Below, one piece after another: positions 42,265 to 51,497 of a stretch of DNA of 64,000 nt. The stretch comes from Spirochaetia bacterium UBA5763 (GTDB lineage Bacteria; Spirochaetota; UBA4802; UBA5550). The DNA lies in contig DIEX01000015.1 in NCBI GenBank assembly GCA_002418835.1, positions 1 to 64,000 on the forward strand. Direction: 5' to 3'. The translations under genes and the position numbers were made by a program. The number at the start of each line of letters is the position of its first letter. Positions within the stretch are counted from its first letter, which is position 1. The notes beneath the pieces are model-generated. The model was given only the letters and a program-made list of their open reading frames with translations. It did not search any database and had not been told where the DNA came from.

Positions 42265-43155
42265 ATGACTGAGGCAGGCTTGCGTGATTTTTCAATAGCA
42301 GAGCGGGGGAAATACCTGAAAAATTATATGGTATCTCCACCCATGATTTCAGATTTTACATTCAGCTCACTATTTATGTGGGCTGATTACTATTCATTGA
42401 AGCTCTCCTGCTTCGACAATCTTACATGTATCATCTGCACCGGAGGAGACTTTACGCCATCTCTCCTTATGCCCCTGGGGGATGTTGAAGGCAGGATTAA
42501 AGATGTTATTGACTACTATTATACATGGTTCAGGGAACAGGGGCTTGATTTTTATATTTCCCATGTTGATGAGAAATATATTCCGCTGATTAAATCTGTC
42601 CCCGGTTATGAGTATGCTGTAACTTATGACCGCGATTATTCAGATTATATTTATAACCGGAATGATTTTGTATCAATGAGCGGTTCAGGTTATAAACATT
42701 TCAGGAAGAAGATCAGGTCATTTGAAAATCATTTTCCACATCATCAGTATTCCGTATTAAATGATGATGATATACCTGAATGCCTTGAACTCCTCGAATT
42801 CTGGAGACAGCAGAAAGGTTATGACGCGGATGCTAATGAGTCAGCGATACTTTTAAAAAATTTTAAACAGCTGGATTTGAAAGGGGGAGTGGTAAAGGTA
42901 GACGGCCGCATTAAAGCATTCCTTGCTGGTGAAAAGTGCGGCGACACGGGATTCATTATCTCCGGCAAAGGGGACATGCATATACATGGCCTTTATCTCC
43001 ATGCTGTGCGGGAATTTGTAAAGAATGAATTTGCTGATGTCCTTTATATTAACAGGTGCGAGGATCTGGGGATAGAGACTCTCCGTGATGCCAAGATGTC
43101 ATGGATGCCGGTGAAGATACTGCACAAATATAATGTCCGCTGTACACGTGTCTGA
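42265..43155 (+). CDS. DUF2156 (phosphatidylglycerol lysyltransferase-like) protein
   Basis: This 296-aa protein matches DUF2156, the GNAT-fold catalytic domain of MprF-type aminoacyl-lipid synthases and of related proteins: SDFTFSSLFMWADYYSLKLS near the start, YKHFRKKIRSFENHFPHHQY in the middle and LYINRCEDLGIETLRDAKMS near the end. In known members it transfers an aminoacyl group from tRNA to phosphatidylglycerol, but many DUF2156 proteins have other or unknown acceptors. There is no membrane region, unlike MprF. It starts five bases after the MFS gene and thus is in the cyclase-MFS operon. The function link is an inference. Confidence 0.85.
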   Translation: MTEAGLRDFSIAERGKYLKNYMVSPPMISDFTFSSLFMWADYYSLKLSCFDNLTCIICTGGDFTPSLLMPLGDVEGRIKDVIDYYYTWFREQGLDFYISHVDEKYIPLIKSVPGYEYAVTYDRDYSDYIYNRNDFVSMSGSGYKHFRKKIRSFENHFPHHQYSVLNDDDIPECLELLEFWRQQKGYDADANESAILLKNFKQLDLKGGVVKVDGRIKAFLAGEKCGDTGFIISGKGDMHIHGLYLHAVREFVKNEFADVLYINRCEDLGIETLRDAKMSWMPVKILHKYNVRCTRV

Positions 43156-43228
43156 TATTATTAATAAGCTGAAAGTTTTTTGTTATGTTTTATGATAGAG
43201 TTTTATTCTGGTTACATGTTCGAAAGTG

Positions 43229-45676
43229 TTACGCTTTCTTATCAAGTGCCTTTCTGATGGCAGATGCGATATCATATAGTGTTGCAGGTTTTCTTATTAT
43301 TCCAGATATTCCAGCTTTTCTGGATATCTCCTCTATATTACGATCAATGTATCCCGAACTTAAGATTACCGGAATATCTTCTCTTAGCTTACGGATTTCA
43401 TTTGTGAGATCTATTCCCGTCATCCGTGGCATCGTTTGATCTGTAATGATGATATCATACAAATACGGATTTGATCTGAAATTATCAAGAGCATGCAGTG
43501 AGTCAGAAAATGATTTTACTTTATAACCTATGTTTTCAAGCCCGGGCTGAAATGAGTTTATAATTGTGGTCTCGTCGTCTATGAGAAGTATTTTTTCAGT
43601 ACCGCCATTAATTGTTTTTTCCTTATCTTCATGTTCGGATCTGTACTTAATATCTGTGCTGACCGGTAAGATGACACTGAAAGTCGTTCCTTTGCCTGGT
43701 TCACTGTAAACATTTATAATGCCATTCAATTTTTGAATAATACCATGTACAACTGAAAGTCCGAGACCTGTACCTTTCCCCTGCGGTTTTGTAGTGAAAA
43801 AAGGATCAAATATTTGTTCTATTATTTCAGGGTTCATTCCTTTGCCCGAATCAGTTACTGTAAGCTGTACATGAGGTCCTTCCAATAGTCCCGGATGGAA
43901 TCTGACGAATTCTTTATCTGCAAATAAATCATTGAGGCTGACATTAATAACTCCTCTCGAATTTTCTATTGCATGTGATGCGTTGGTGCAGAGATTGATT
44001 ATTATCTGGTGAATCTGTATCCTGTCACCCATAATATATGCATCGCTGTTAATGGATTCATGCAGTTCAACCGTTGAAGGTATTGATGCTCTCAATAAGA
44101 TCATCGCCTCCTTTATAACAGAAGCAATATTCACCGGTTTAAACTCTATATCTGATTTGCGACTGAAAGTAAGTATCTGCTGAACAAGATCTCTGGCTCT
44201 CTCAGCGGCTTTCAGTATCTCTTCTATATTTTTTTTTGTGCGTGATTTGTCATCAAGATTTGTTAGTGAAATTTGCGCATAGCCGAATATGCCGGCAAGA
44301 ATATTGTTAAAATCATGGGCAATACCTCCGGCAAGTGTACCCACTGCTTCTATTTTTTGAGCCTGCCTCATCCTGTTTTCTATCATGAGTTCGTGTGTTA
44401 TATTACGTCCGATCTCTATATAGCTGTATATCGTACCATTATCATTTTTAACGGGAAGTATCATTGCTTCGAGGGTGACATCTTCATTCTTTATATCTTT
44501 CAGAATGATACGTCCTGTCCATGCGTTTCCACTGTCCAGTAAACTCCATATCTCATCTACGGGTATATTATTTAAATTTGTTAATACCGGTTCTCGTCCC
44601 TTTAGATCTCTTGACGATATGCCGGTAATGTTTTCTATTATGGAGTTTGCCCAGCTGATTCTCTTGTCCAGATCGATTGTTAGAACAACCTCGTTTGTGT
44701 GTTCTGTTATTTCTCTTAGTATCTTAATAGTGTTCTCAACAGAACCGCTGATTTTTCTGGATATAAAAACAATACCGGTTGCAACAATCGCCATGAATAT
44801 AAATCCGCTGAAAATAATAAAAAAAAGTACTGACTTTGACGGTGCAAAAATTTCGTCACGATTTTGTGTTACTACAACTTTCCATCCTGTGAAGGGAACA
44901 GGCGCAAATCCGGCAATTTTTTTTATACCATTATATATATACTCTTCTGAACCGGTTTCGTTATTCATCATCCGCCTGGTTATTTTTAAACTGCCTTGGA
45001 TTTCATACATGTTTGTCGTTAATATATGGGTTTTATCTTGATGGACAATCACTACACCCCGGTGATCAACAATGAATGGGTATCCGGTATTCCCGATTTT
45101 TATTGAAGATATGTTTTTTATCATAAAATCGATATTCAGCGGTCCACCTGCTATCCCGGCAAATTTTCCGCTCTTTGAATAGACAGGTACGCTCACAACC
45201 ATAATCAGTTTTCCCGTTGCCTTTGATATAACAGGGATACTTATAGAGGCTTTTCCTTTTATTGCATCCTTAAAGTATTCACGATCCGAAATATCAATAC
45301 CCTTTCTTGTTTTGTCTGATGCTATTCCACATACGATGCCATTTTTATCCGTTAAAAAGAAGTCCTCATATTCACTTCCGAGACTTTTATAAAGATGAGA
45401 CAAGGTTGCATCTGCCAGTGCAAAATTATCGGTGGATACTGCTTCTATAATAGACGAATTCATCGCAACTGATGTCATAAATTTGATCTCTTCCATTGAT
45501 GACATCTGCAGGAGATTGGAGAGATCCATTGCAATCTGAGTAGATTTTTCCCGTGCGATCTGTTCAAGTGAATTAGATATCCGTTTATAAGTTATAATGC
45601 CGGATATAATGAACGGTATTAAAATTACTATTATTCCACCGAGTATTATCCGGTATTTTAAACTTATCTCTTTCAT
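43229..45676 (-). CDS. dCache-PAS hybrid sensor histidine kinase
   Basis: An 815-aa inner-membrane sensor: helix (about 8-31), periplasmic double-Cache domain (about 35-275; SDREYFKDAIKGKASIS and IVDHRGVVIVHQD are typical), helix (about 284-306), PAS (about 325-425), HisKA with His454 in GGIAHDFNNIL, ATPase (INLCTNASHAIE, DSGKGMNPEI, GTGLGLSVVHGI) and a C-terminal receiver domain with TDQTMPRMTG and LRKPATL-like lysine. dCache domains often bind amino acids or small acids. It begins at ATG 45676, or at the GTG nine bases earlier. It is on the same strand as the chemoreceptor 90 bases upstream and may share its signal. Confidence 0.92.
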   Translation of the reverse strand: MKEISLKYRIILGGIIVILIPFIISGIITYKRISNSLEQIAREKSTQIAMDLSNLLQMSSMEEIKFMTSVAMNSSIIEAVSTDNFALADATLSHLYKSLGSEYEDFFLTDKNGIVCGIASDKTRKGIDISDREYFKDAIKGKASISIPVISKATGKLIMVVSVPVYSKSGKFAGIAGGPLNIDFMIKNISSIKIGNTGYPFIVDHRGVVIVHQDKTHILTTNMYEIQGSLKITRRMMNNETGSEEYIYNGIKKIAGFAPVPFTGWKVVVTQNRDEIFAPSKSVLFFIIFSGFIFMAIVATGIVFISRKISGSVENTIKILREITEHTNEVVLTIDLDKRISWANSIIENITGISSRDLKGREPVLTNLNNIPVDEIWSLLDSGNAWTGRIILKDIKNEDVTLEAMILPVKNDNGTIYSYIEIGRNITHELMIENRMRQAQKIEAVGTLAGGIAHDFNNILAGIFGYAQISLTNLDDKSRTKKNIEEILKAAERARDLVQQILTFSRKSDIEFKPVNIASVIKEAMILLRASIPSTVELHESINSDAYIMGDRIQIHQIIINLCTNASHAIENSRGVINVSLNDLFADKEFVRFHPGLLEGPHVQLTVTDSGKGMNPEIIEQIFDPFFTTKPQGKGTGLGLSVVHGIIQKLNGIINVYSEPGKGTTFSVILPVSTDIKYRSEHEDKEKTINGGTEKILLIDDETTIINSFQPGLENIGYKVKSFSDSLHALDNFRSNPYLYDIIITDQTMPRMTGIDLTNEIRKLREDIPVILSSGYIDRNIEEISRKAGISGIIRKPATLYDIASAIRKALDKKA

Positions 45677-45772
45677 TAAAATCACTTACATTGTAATAAT
45701 ACTCTGTATGACATTATTGAATAACAACAATATAAAAATACCATTCCTGCTTTAAATTTATCCCGGAGTTGT

Positions 45773-47608
45773 TTAACTGACTTTGAATTCCTGTATCATC
45801 TCAACAAGTTCCCGTGTCTGACTTGAAAGTTCTTCGCTCGCTGACGCTGTTTCTTCAACAAGTGCTGCATTCTGCTGAGTTGCCTTATCAAGTTCAACGA
45901 TTGCATTACTAATCTGGTTGACACCTGTTTTCTGTTCTTCACTGGCATAGGAAATTTCTGAAACAGCACGTGTCACATCCCCTGTAGATTTAATAATTTT
46001 CTGTAGTGATTCTCCGCTTCTGTTTACCTGCTCTGTTCCAACTTGAATTTTTTCAACAGAATCCTGAATTAGTGATGCAATCTGCTTGGCTGCTTCAGCT
46101 GACCTCTGTGCAAGGTTCCTGACTTCTCCGGCAACAACTGCAAATCCCCGACCCTGATCACCTGCTCTCGCTGCTTCAACAGCCGCATTCAGAGCCAGTA
46201 GATTTGTCTGAAAAGATATATTGTTTATCACCTGAATAATTTCAGACATTTTTGCGCTTGATTCACTTATCTGGTTTATAGTATTTACAGCTTCGCTGAG
46301 TTCCCTGCCGCCGGTTTCAGCCAGGTTATTAGTTTCTTTAGAAAGAGTGTCAGCATTCACAGCGTTTTCTGTGTTCTGTGCAATTGTTGAAGCAGTTTCT
46401 TCTATCGTTGCCGAAACCTCTTCAAGTGATGAGGCCTGCTCTGCAGTTCTCTGTGAAAGATTCTGGTTACCGGAAGAGATTTCTTCAACTCCTTTAAGTA
46501 ATGTTTCTGCGGAGTCGATGACATTCTTCATTGTAGTTTCTATTGCTGCCACTGCGGAATTGAGAGAAGTACTTATCTGGCCGAGCTCGTCATTGCTTTT
46601 AATTTCAAGTCTTTTCGAAAGGTCTTTGTTCTCCAGGTCTATTGAAAAATCTATAATCTGCTTTACCGGCTTTGTCAGTGCTATTTTCCCTATTGCCCAT
46701 ACTATTACGAATATCGCTGCTATGGCAATTATGAAGCCGCTTACCAGAATTTTAAGCATCGATTGTGCTGATGCTTTCAGAGACGACATTGGTACTGTTG
46801 TGCAAAGTGTCCATGACGGAGTGCCCGGAATCGGTGTAAAAAAAGTCACGAGTTCCTTTCCATTCGGATCAAAATAATTATGCTTCCCTTGCTGTCCTGA
46901 TTTAATTTTCTCCATGAGACCGGATAGCCCTTTCCAGCCCTGCATATTGTTTAAGTTCATTTTCAGAATAAAATCTTTGTTGGGGTGCATTAGCGCAGCT
47001 CCGGTTTCATCAAGCACATATGCATAACCTGATAAAACATTAATTTTATCTGTTATAACAGTGCTGAATTTTACAAGATCCATGCTGAGGTTCATGAGAG
47101 CTTTTCGGTTGCCGCTCCTGTCTAATATCGGGATTGTTATGACAAAGTATTTACTGCCATCCACGCTTGATATCATGGTCGATATAGATATGTCCTTCTT
47201 CTCTCCAAAAATCGCTTTGTAGTATGGTCTCTGCTTAACAATGTCCCTGCTTGTTGTAATGTATCTTCCGGAAATTGCGAATGTACCATCCTCAAGAATG
47301 ACAGCAATTTCCTTTATAAATTCACCCAGTTTAATTTTTTTTATAGCTTCAGGGAGAACCTTCCCGTCCAGTGTCTGTATTTCAGGTTTCTCGGCATAGA
47401 GTTTCGCCTGTTCTGTCAGTCCTGAAAGAATATAGGCGATCTGATCTTTTCTGCCATCAAGTATATTTATTGCTGCATTATTTATCTCTGCCATTTTTTT
47501 ATTACTTTCAGTTGTATAGAGAGTAATGGCGAGTATTGTAAGTATAATGATAAGTGCAGAACCTATTGTTAACAGTAGTTTAGACTGTATGGACTTAAGC
47601 TTAATCAT
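45773..47608 (-). CDS. Methyl-accepting chemotaxis protein with dCache sensor
   Basis: This 611-aa receptor controls flagellar motion through CheA/CheW. From ATG 47608 (AAGGAG seven bases upstream; earlier in-frame starts lack this) it has a helix (about 9-30), a double-Cache domain (about 35-275), a helix (about 285-307), HAMP (about 308-362) and a long signalling coiled coil whose hairpin tip reads NNISFQTNLLALNAAVEAAR followed by AGDQGRGFAVVAGEVRNLAQ. The protein ends LVEMIQEFKVS without a CheR-binding pentapeptide. No chemotaxis kinase genes adjoin. The ligand is probably an amino acid or organic acid, from the family's habits. Confidence 0.95.
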   Translation of the reverse strand: MIKLKSIQSKLLLTIGSALIIILTILAITLYTTESNKKMAEINNAAINILDGRKDQIAYILSGLTEQAKLYAEKPEIQTLDGKVLPEAIKKIKLGEFIKEIAVILEDGTFAISGRYITTSRDIVKQRPYYKAIFGEKKDISISTMISSVDGSKYFVITIPILDRSGNRKALMNLSMDLVKFSTVITDKINVLSGYAYVLDETGAALMHPNKDFILKMNLNNMQGWKGLSGLMEKIKSGQQGKHNYFDPNGKELVTFFTPIPGTPSWTLCTTVPMSSLKASAQSMLKILVSGFIIAIAAIFVIVWAIGKIALTKPVKQIIDFSIDLENKDLSKRLEIKSNDELGQISTSLNSAVAAIETTMKNVIDSAETLLKGVEEISSGNQNLSQRTAEQASSLEEVSATIEETASTIAQNTENAVNADTLSKETNNLAETGGRELSEAVNTINQISESSAKMSEIIQVINNISFQTNLLALNAAVEAARAGDQGRGFAVVAGEVRNLAQRSAEAAKQIASLIQDSVEKIQVGTEQVNRSGESLQKIIKSTGDVTRAVSEISYASEEQKTGVNQISNAIVELDKATQQNAALVEETASASEELSSQTRELVEMIQEFKVS

Positions 47609-47800
47609 GCTGTGTCTCCTTTGGATTATTATGGTATAATATAATATCATTAAGTATTAATTGTAAGTTTATAAGCATATTTTTTCGTATTGAAAGGTTC
47701 TATTTTCATTCCATCAAATCAAAAAGTAATAAAAAACTCTTTTATAGTAAAAACATCTTGAAACTGTTTGAATATTAATATATCTTATAAGAGCGCCGTT

Positions 47801-50077
47801 ATGACGTTAACAGACTATTTTTCTGCAGCAGAATTCCCTGAAAATACAGCGATAAAAACGGCGAAAGAATTTATGTATATCATCACGAATAAAATATTGG
47901 TAATCTTCGTATCCGCAGTTTTTACTGCGGCTGTAATCCTGTCCTGCGGTAATCCACCTGACAAAATCTCTCATGTAATGCATACAGAGGGTGATAAAAA
48001 CTCATCAGGGAAAACTCTGTATGTAATGGGTGATCACGATTTCCCACCGTTCGAATTTATTGATGAAAACGGGAATCCTTCCGGTTTTAATATTGAAATA
48101 TTCAGAAGTCTTTCCCGCGTAATGAATCTGAATGTAAAGATTCAGCTTGCACCCTGGCGCGATGTAAGGGAAAAACTTGAGAAAAGGGAAATTGATGTTA
48201 TAATGGGGATGTATAAAACCAGCGAACGTGATAAGAAAGCTGATTTTACCATTCCTCATTTTATCACTTCATACGTCATATATATACGAGAAGGTGGATC
48301 TGTTAAGAGCTATATTGATCTCACCGGAAAAGATGTCATTGTGCAGAATGGTGATCTTGGTCATGATTATCTCATAAATAACAATATCCAGTGCAGGATT
48401 ATTGTAAAGAGGGACTGGAGTGAAACTCTTAGTGCTCTGGCAGCGGGGGAGGGGGACTGCGCTATAGTCTCTTTTCTTCAGGGGGAAATACTCAGAAAAA
48501 AACTGCGGCTTAAAAATCTGAGAGTTATAGGTGATTCAGTCTTACAGCAGAGATATTGTATTGCAGTTAAGGAGGGTGATGCTGAGCTTCTTGAAAAACT
48601 GAATGAAGGTCTAAGCCTGCTTAAAAGTACAGGGGAGTATGATGCAATTTATGATAAATGGTTCGGTCTATATGAAAAGAGGGTTCTTCTTGAGCATCCG
48701 GCAGTTAAAGCGGGTATAATTGTTTTAATTATTCTTTCTGTATTTACAGCGGGGATATATGCATGGAACAGATCCCTGCAGAATAAAGTAAAAGAGAAAA
48801 CAGAAGAGCTTAAACGTGAACTTGAAAAGAGCAAAGAAATAAAGGCTCTTCTTGAGGAGGCCCTTGAGGAATCATCCCGTGCTGAAGAAGCTGCACTTAT
48901 CTCCCGCACTGAATCTGAAAAGGCAAATGAAGCCAAATCGGTATTCCTTGCGGGAGTGAGCCATGAACTCCGCACTCCGCTGAATGGTATTATAGGGATG
49001 TCGCAACTTCTTGAGGCAACACCACTTACCGATGAACAGAAGGGACTCCTTGAGATGCTCCGGCTTTCATCTGACAATCTCCTCCGCATACTGACTGATC
49101 TTGTGGATTATACACGCATTGGTTCAGGGAAATTCAGGCTTGAGATATCATCAGTTAATCTCGATGAGTTTGCAGGGAACATCGCACCTGTTATGGAGAT
49201 GATGGCAAGGGAGAAAGGCCTTGATTTCAGGATGAAGCGGGGCGGCCCCGGTGTGACACTGATGACAGACAGGGACAGGATCAGCCAGATTATATTTAAC
49301 CTTGTAAACAATTCCGTAAAATATACCAGAGAGGGGTCTGTCACCCTTGATGTACATTATAACAACAGCCTGGTAATATCGGTGTCAGACACAGGTGTGG
49401 GGATAGCGCCTGACAAGATGAAGGAGATATTTAAGCCCTTTGCGCAGATTAAGGGTGAGGGGGAAGCCAAAAATCGCGGCCTGGGGCTGGGGCTTTCAAT
49501 AGTGCGCCTCATTGTTAAGATGATGGATGGTGCCATAGATGTGGTAAGCAAACAGGGCATGGGGAGCACCTTCACTGTTAAAATTCCCTGTGTGGCACGC
49601 TTTGATGAAAACACCATATCTGCAAATGAGGAGGTTGTCATTGAAGATGATTACACTGCCACCGAAACTATATCTGTTCTTATTGTTGAAGATGAAGTTA
49701 TTAACAGGATTTTTCTTGAAAGAATTCTCACAAAAAGAGGATTTGTAATCGATTCAGCATTAAACGGAAGGGAGTGTTTAGAAAAGTACCGTACAGGGAA
49801 TTATGATCTTATCTTTATGGACATTAATATGCCGGAGATCGACGGCTTTGAGGCAGTAAGTCTCATCAGGGAGGAGGAGAGGTTTAACGGGAGATCCAGG
49901 ACCCCGGTAATTGCTGTCACTGCTCATGTCTATCCTGATGATATAAAAAAATGTATGGATGCAGGCATGGATTCATATATAGCCAAGCCTTATGACACGA
50001 TGAAACTTATGGAAGAGATAATTAAAGTCTGTTCAAAAGCAAAACATTTTATCCGGAATAATTACCCCCGCAACTGA
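47801..50077 (+). CDS. Hybrid sensor kinase with periplasmic solute-binding (SBP_bac_3) domain
   Basis: A BvgS/EvgS-like sensor. A hydrophobic N-terminal segment (MYIITNKILVIFVSAVFTAA then VILSC) is followed by a family 3 solute-binding domain (GDHDFPPFEFIDENGNPSGF ... WFGLYEKR), a membrane helix (about 305-322), a coiled coil, HisKA with H388 in SHELRTPLNG, an ATPase domain (NLVNNSVKYT, DTGVGIAP, GLGLGLSIVRL) and a receiver domain with D674 in FMDINMPEIDG. Family 3 domains bind polar amino acids. The start is uncertain (47801 or 47873); neither has a good ribosome site. The VILSC box would fit a lipoprotein cut, but the downstream helix makes plain anchoring likelier. The aminopeptidase gene follows after one base. 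Confidence 0.9.
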   Translation: MTLTDYFSAAEFPENTAIKTAKEFMYIITNKILVIFVSAVFTAAVILSCGNPPDKISHVMHTEGDKNSSGKTLYVMGDHDFPPFEFIDENGNPSGFNIEIFRSLSRVMNLNVKIQLAPWRDVREKLEKREIDVIMGMYKTSERDKKADFTIPHFITSYVIYIREGGSVKSYIDLTGKDVIVQNGDLGHDYLINNNIQCRIIVKRDWSETLSALAAGEGDCAIVSFLQGEILRKKLRLKNLRVIGDSVLQQRYCIAVKEGDAELLEKLNEGLSLLKSTGEYDAIYDKWFGLYEKRVLLEHPAVKAGIIVLIILSVFTAGIYAWNRSLQNKVKEKTEELKRELEKSKEIKALLEEALEESSRAEEAALISRTESEKANEAKSVFLAGVSHELRTPLNGIIGMSQLLEATPLTDEQKGLLEMLRLSSDNLLRILTDLVDYTRIGSGKFRLEISSVNLDEFAGNIAPVMEMMAREKGLDFRMKRGGPGVTLMTDRDRISQIIFNLVNNSVKYTREGSVTLDVHYNNSLVISVSDTGVGIAPDKMKEIFKPFAQIKGEGEAKNRGLGLGLSIVRLIVKMMDGAIDVVSKQGMGSTFTVKIPCVARFDENTISANEEVVIEDDYTATETISVLIVEDEVINRIFLERILTKRGFVIDSALNGRECLEKYRTGNYDLIFMDINMPEIDGFEAVSLIREEERFNGRSRTPVIAVTAHVYPDDIKKCMDAGMDSYIAKPYDTMKLMEEIIKVCSKAKHFIRNNYPRN

Positions 50078-50078
50078 A

Positions 50079-50987
50079 ATGCATAGAAAAATACTTATTA
50101 TAGCAGATATCGAAGGGAGCTCGGGATGCATGAGCTACAGCGCTTCATCGTTCAATACGGTCGAGTGGTATGATGCCTGTATCGATATGTCCCTTGATGT
50201 AAGGGGTGTAACAGATGCTCTCTTTGCGGCAGGAGCGGAACAGGTGGTAATCAAGGATTTTCACCGTACCGGATATAATCTTCTCCCGGAGTTGATGAAC
50301 AGGCGCGCCATGCTTGTATCAGGGTACAGAAATTCACCTGTTCCGGGAATAGGTTCAGTGTATGGCTGCGATGCGGTAATGTTTACAGGTATGCATGCTT
50401 CGTCAGGGAGCAGCGGGTTTCTTGCTCATACTCTCACATCAAGGCATGGTCATATTAAGGCTGACGGAAAGCCTGTATCTGAGCTTCAGATTTTTGCATC
50501 ATCTCTATACAGTCATGGTGTAAAGCCGATCTTCTTTTCCGGTTGTCCTGAAGCATGCAGGGAGGCTGTTGATTCTATACCGGGTATAGATGTTTATCAG
50601 ATAGATAAATCCTCCCCTCTTAAAGATAAGAAAAAATGGAGAGAGGGACTTGCTGTGGCAGCTGCGGGATCACTGTTAAACACTGATACCTTCCCGTATA
50701 TAATGACAACCCCCTGCAGTGTTGAGCTTAAGGTCAGGGATGGGGAAACTGCTGCTGAGAAGATTGCGCGCCGGTGGAAACTCGATAGAACCGGTGACCG
50801 GATATTCTTCCGGGCTGATACCTTCGATGAATTTTATAGTATGCTTATAAAAATAAGTTACCTTACCCCTTTTTCAGAGAAATTACTCCCGGCCGCGCTC
50901 CCTCTGTTCAACCTCTTCGGCAGGTTCGGCCTTTCCATTGTCAGAAGAATGAGGCGCGATGATATACAGAAAAATATTTTGAAATAG
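50079..50987 (+). CDS. M55-family D-aminopeptidase (DppA-like)
   Basis: This 302-aa enzyme belongs to family M55, zinc D-aminopeptidases that act on D-Ala peptides. Seen: the first metal motif ILIIADIEGSSG (D and E ligands), KDFHRTGYNLLP in place of the usual D-x-H, FTGMHASSGSSGFLAHTLTS carrying the next histidine, and GKPVSELQIFASS with a later glutamate. These are the ligand blocks of Bacillus DppA in the same order. It begins one base after the stop of the amino-acid-sensing hybrid kinase, so the kinase may sense products of peptide or peptidoglycan breakdown (inference). A C-terminal part of about 60 residues is extra. Confidence 0.85.
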   Translation: MHRKILIIADIEGSSGCMSYSASSFNTVEWYDACIDMSLDVRGVTDALFAAGAEQVVIKDFHRTGYNLLPELMNRRAMLVSGYRNSPVPGIGSVYGCDAVMFTGMHASSGSSGFLAHTLTSRHGHIKADGKPVSELQIFASSLYSHGVKPIFFSGCPEACREAVDSIPGIDVYQIDKSSPLKDKKKWREGLAVAAAGSLLNTDTFPYIMTTPCSVELKVRDGETAAEKIARRWKLDRTGDRIFFRADTFDEFYSMLIKISYLTPFSEKLLPAALPLFNLFGRFGLSIVRRMRRDDIQKNILK

Positions 50988-51046
50988 TCAGATTTTGGTT
51001 GTATTATTACTGCATCCGCAGAAGGTTATTCCCGGAGGCTTTTTTT

Positions 51047-51487
51047 ATGGAAAGTGATAATTTAGGAAGCGGTATAAAGTTCAGAAATGATGGATGCGAT
51101 CTTGCAATTACAAGAAACGGTGAAACTATAATCTCCGCTGAACAGCTCTATTCCATAGTATTTGATCTCCTTGCTGTAAACTGCTTTCTCCCCGAGGACT
51201 GGCCCCACATAAGGCAGAAATACAACGCAGAAAAAAAGGAGTTCGAAATAGCCATTGGCGCAGAGTGTGACAGCCAGATAGTTACAGAGATCATTGAAGA
51301 TGAATCATATATAAACGAACTCCGCCCGGGAGAATATTTCCTTGAGTCGGTCATTGATCCGCGGAAATTTCTTAATATACTGAGGAATAAACTTATTTTT
51401 CTTGGTCTCAGGGAGGGGAAGGATTTTGTCGTTAACTACAGCAGAAGGCTGGGGAGAATATCAATAACTCTCTGCGAGGAATGCTGA
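51047..51487 (+). CDS. Conserved-looking small protein of unknown function
   Basis: From ATG 51047, with GGAGG eight bases upstream, this is a 146-aa acidic cytosolic protein (MESDNLGSGIKFRNDGCDLA ... RLGRISITLCEEC). An earlier in-frame TTG would lack that site. It has mixed helix and strand, no membrane segment and no motif I recognise. It follows the D-aminopeptidase by about 60 bases on the same strand and may be co-transcribed. The last residues CEEC could bind a metal, but that is only an impression. It is convergent with the DMT transporter, 10 bases away. Confidence 0.6.
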   Translation: MESDNLGSGIKFRNDGCDLAITRNGETIISAEQLYSIVFDLLAVNCFLPEDWPHIRQKYNAEKKEFEIAIGAECDSQIVTEIIEDESYINELRPGEYFLESVIDPRKFLNILRNKLIFLGLREGKDFVVNYSRRLGRISITLCEEC

Positions 51488-51497
51488 GTAAAGAACC

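Noticed and set aside
46347..46877. 176-codon plus-strand ORF
   Set aside because: Shadow of the MCP gene on the other strand, which has a full conserved domain set.
47873..47950. Lipoprotein signal (VILSC) in the SBP-type hybrid kinase
   Set aside because: Cleavage and lipidation are conceivable, but position and a second membrane helix make a plain membrane anchor as likely; not called.
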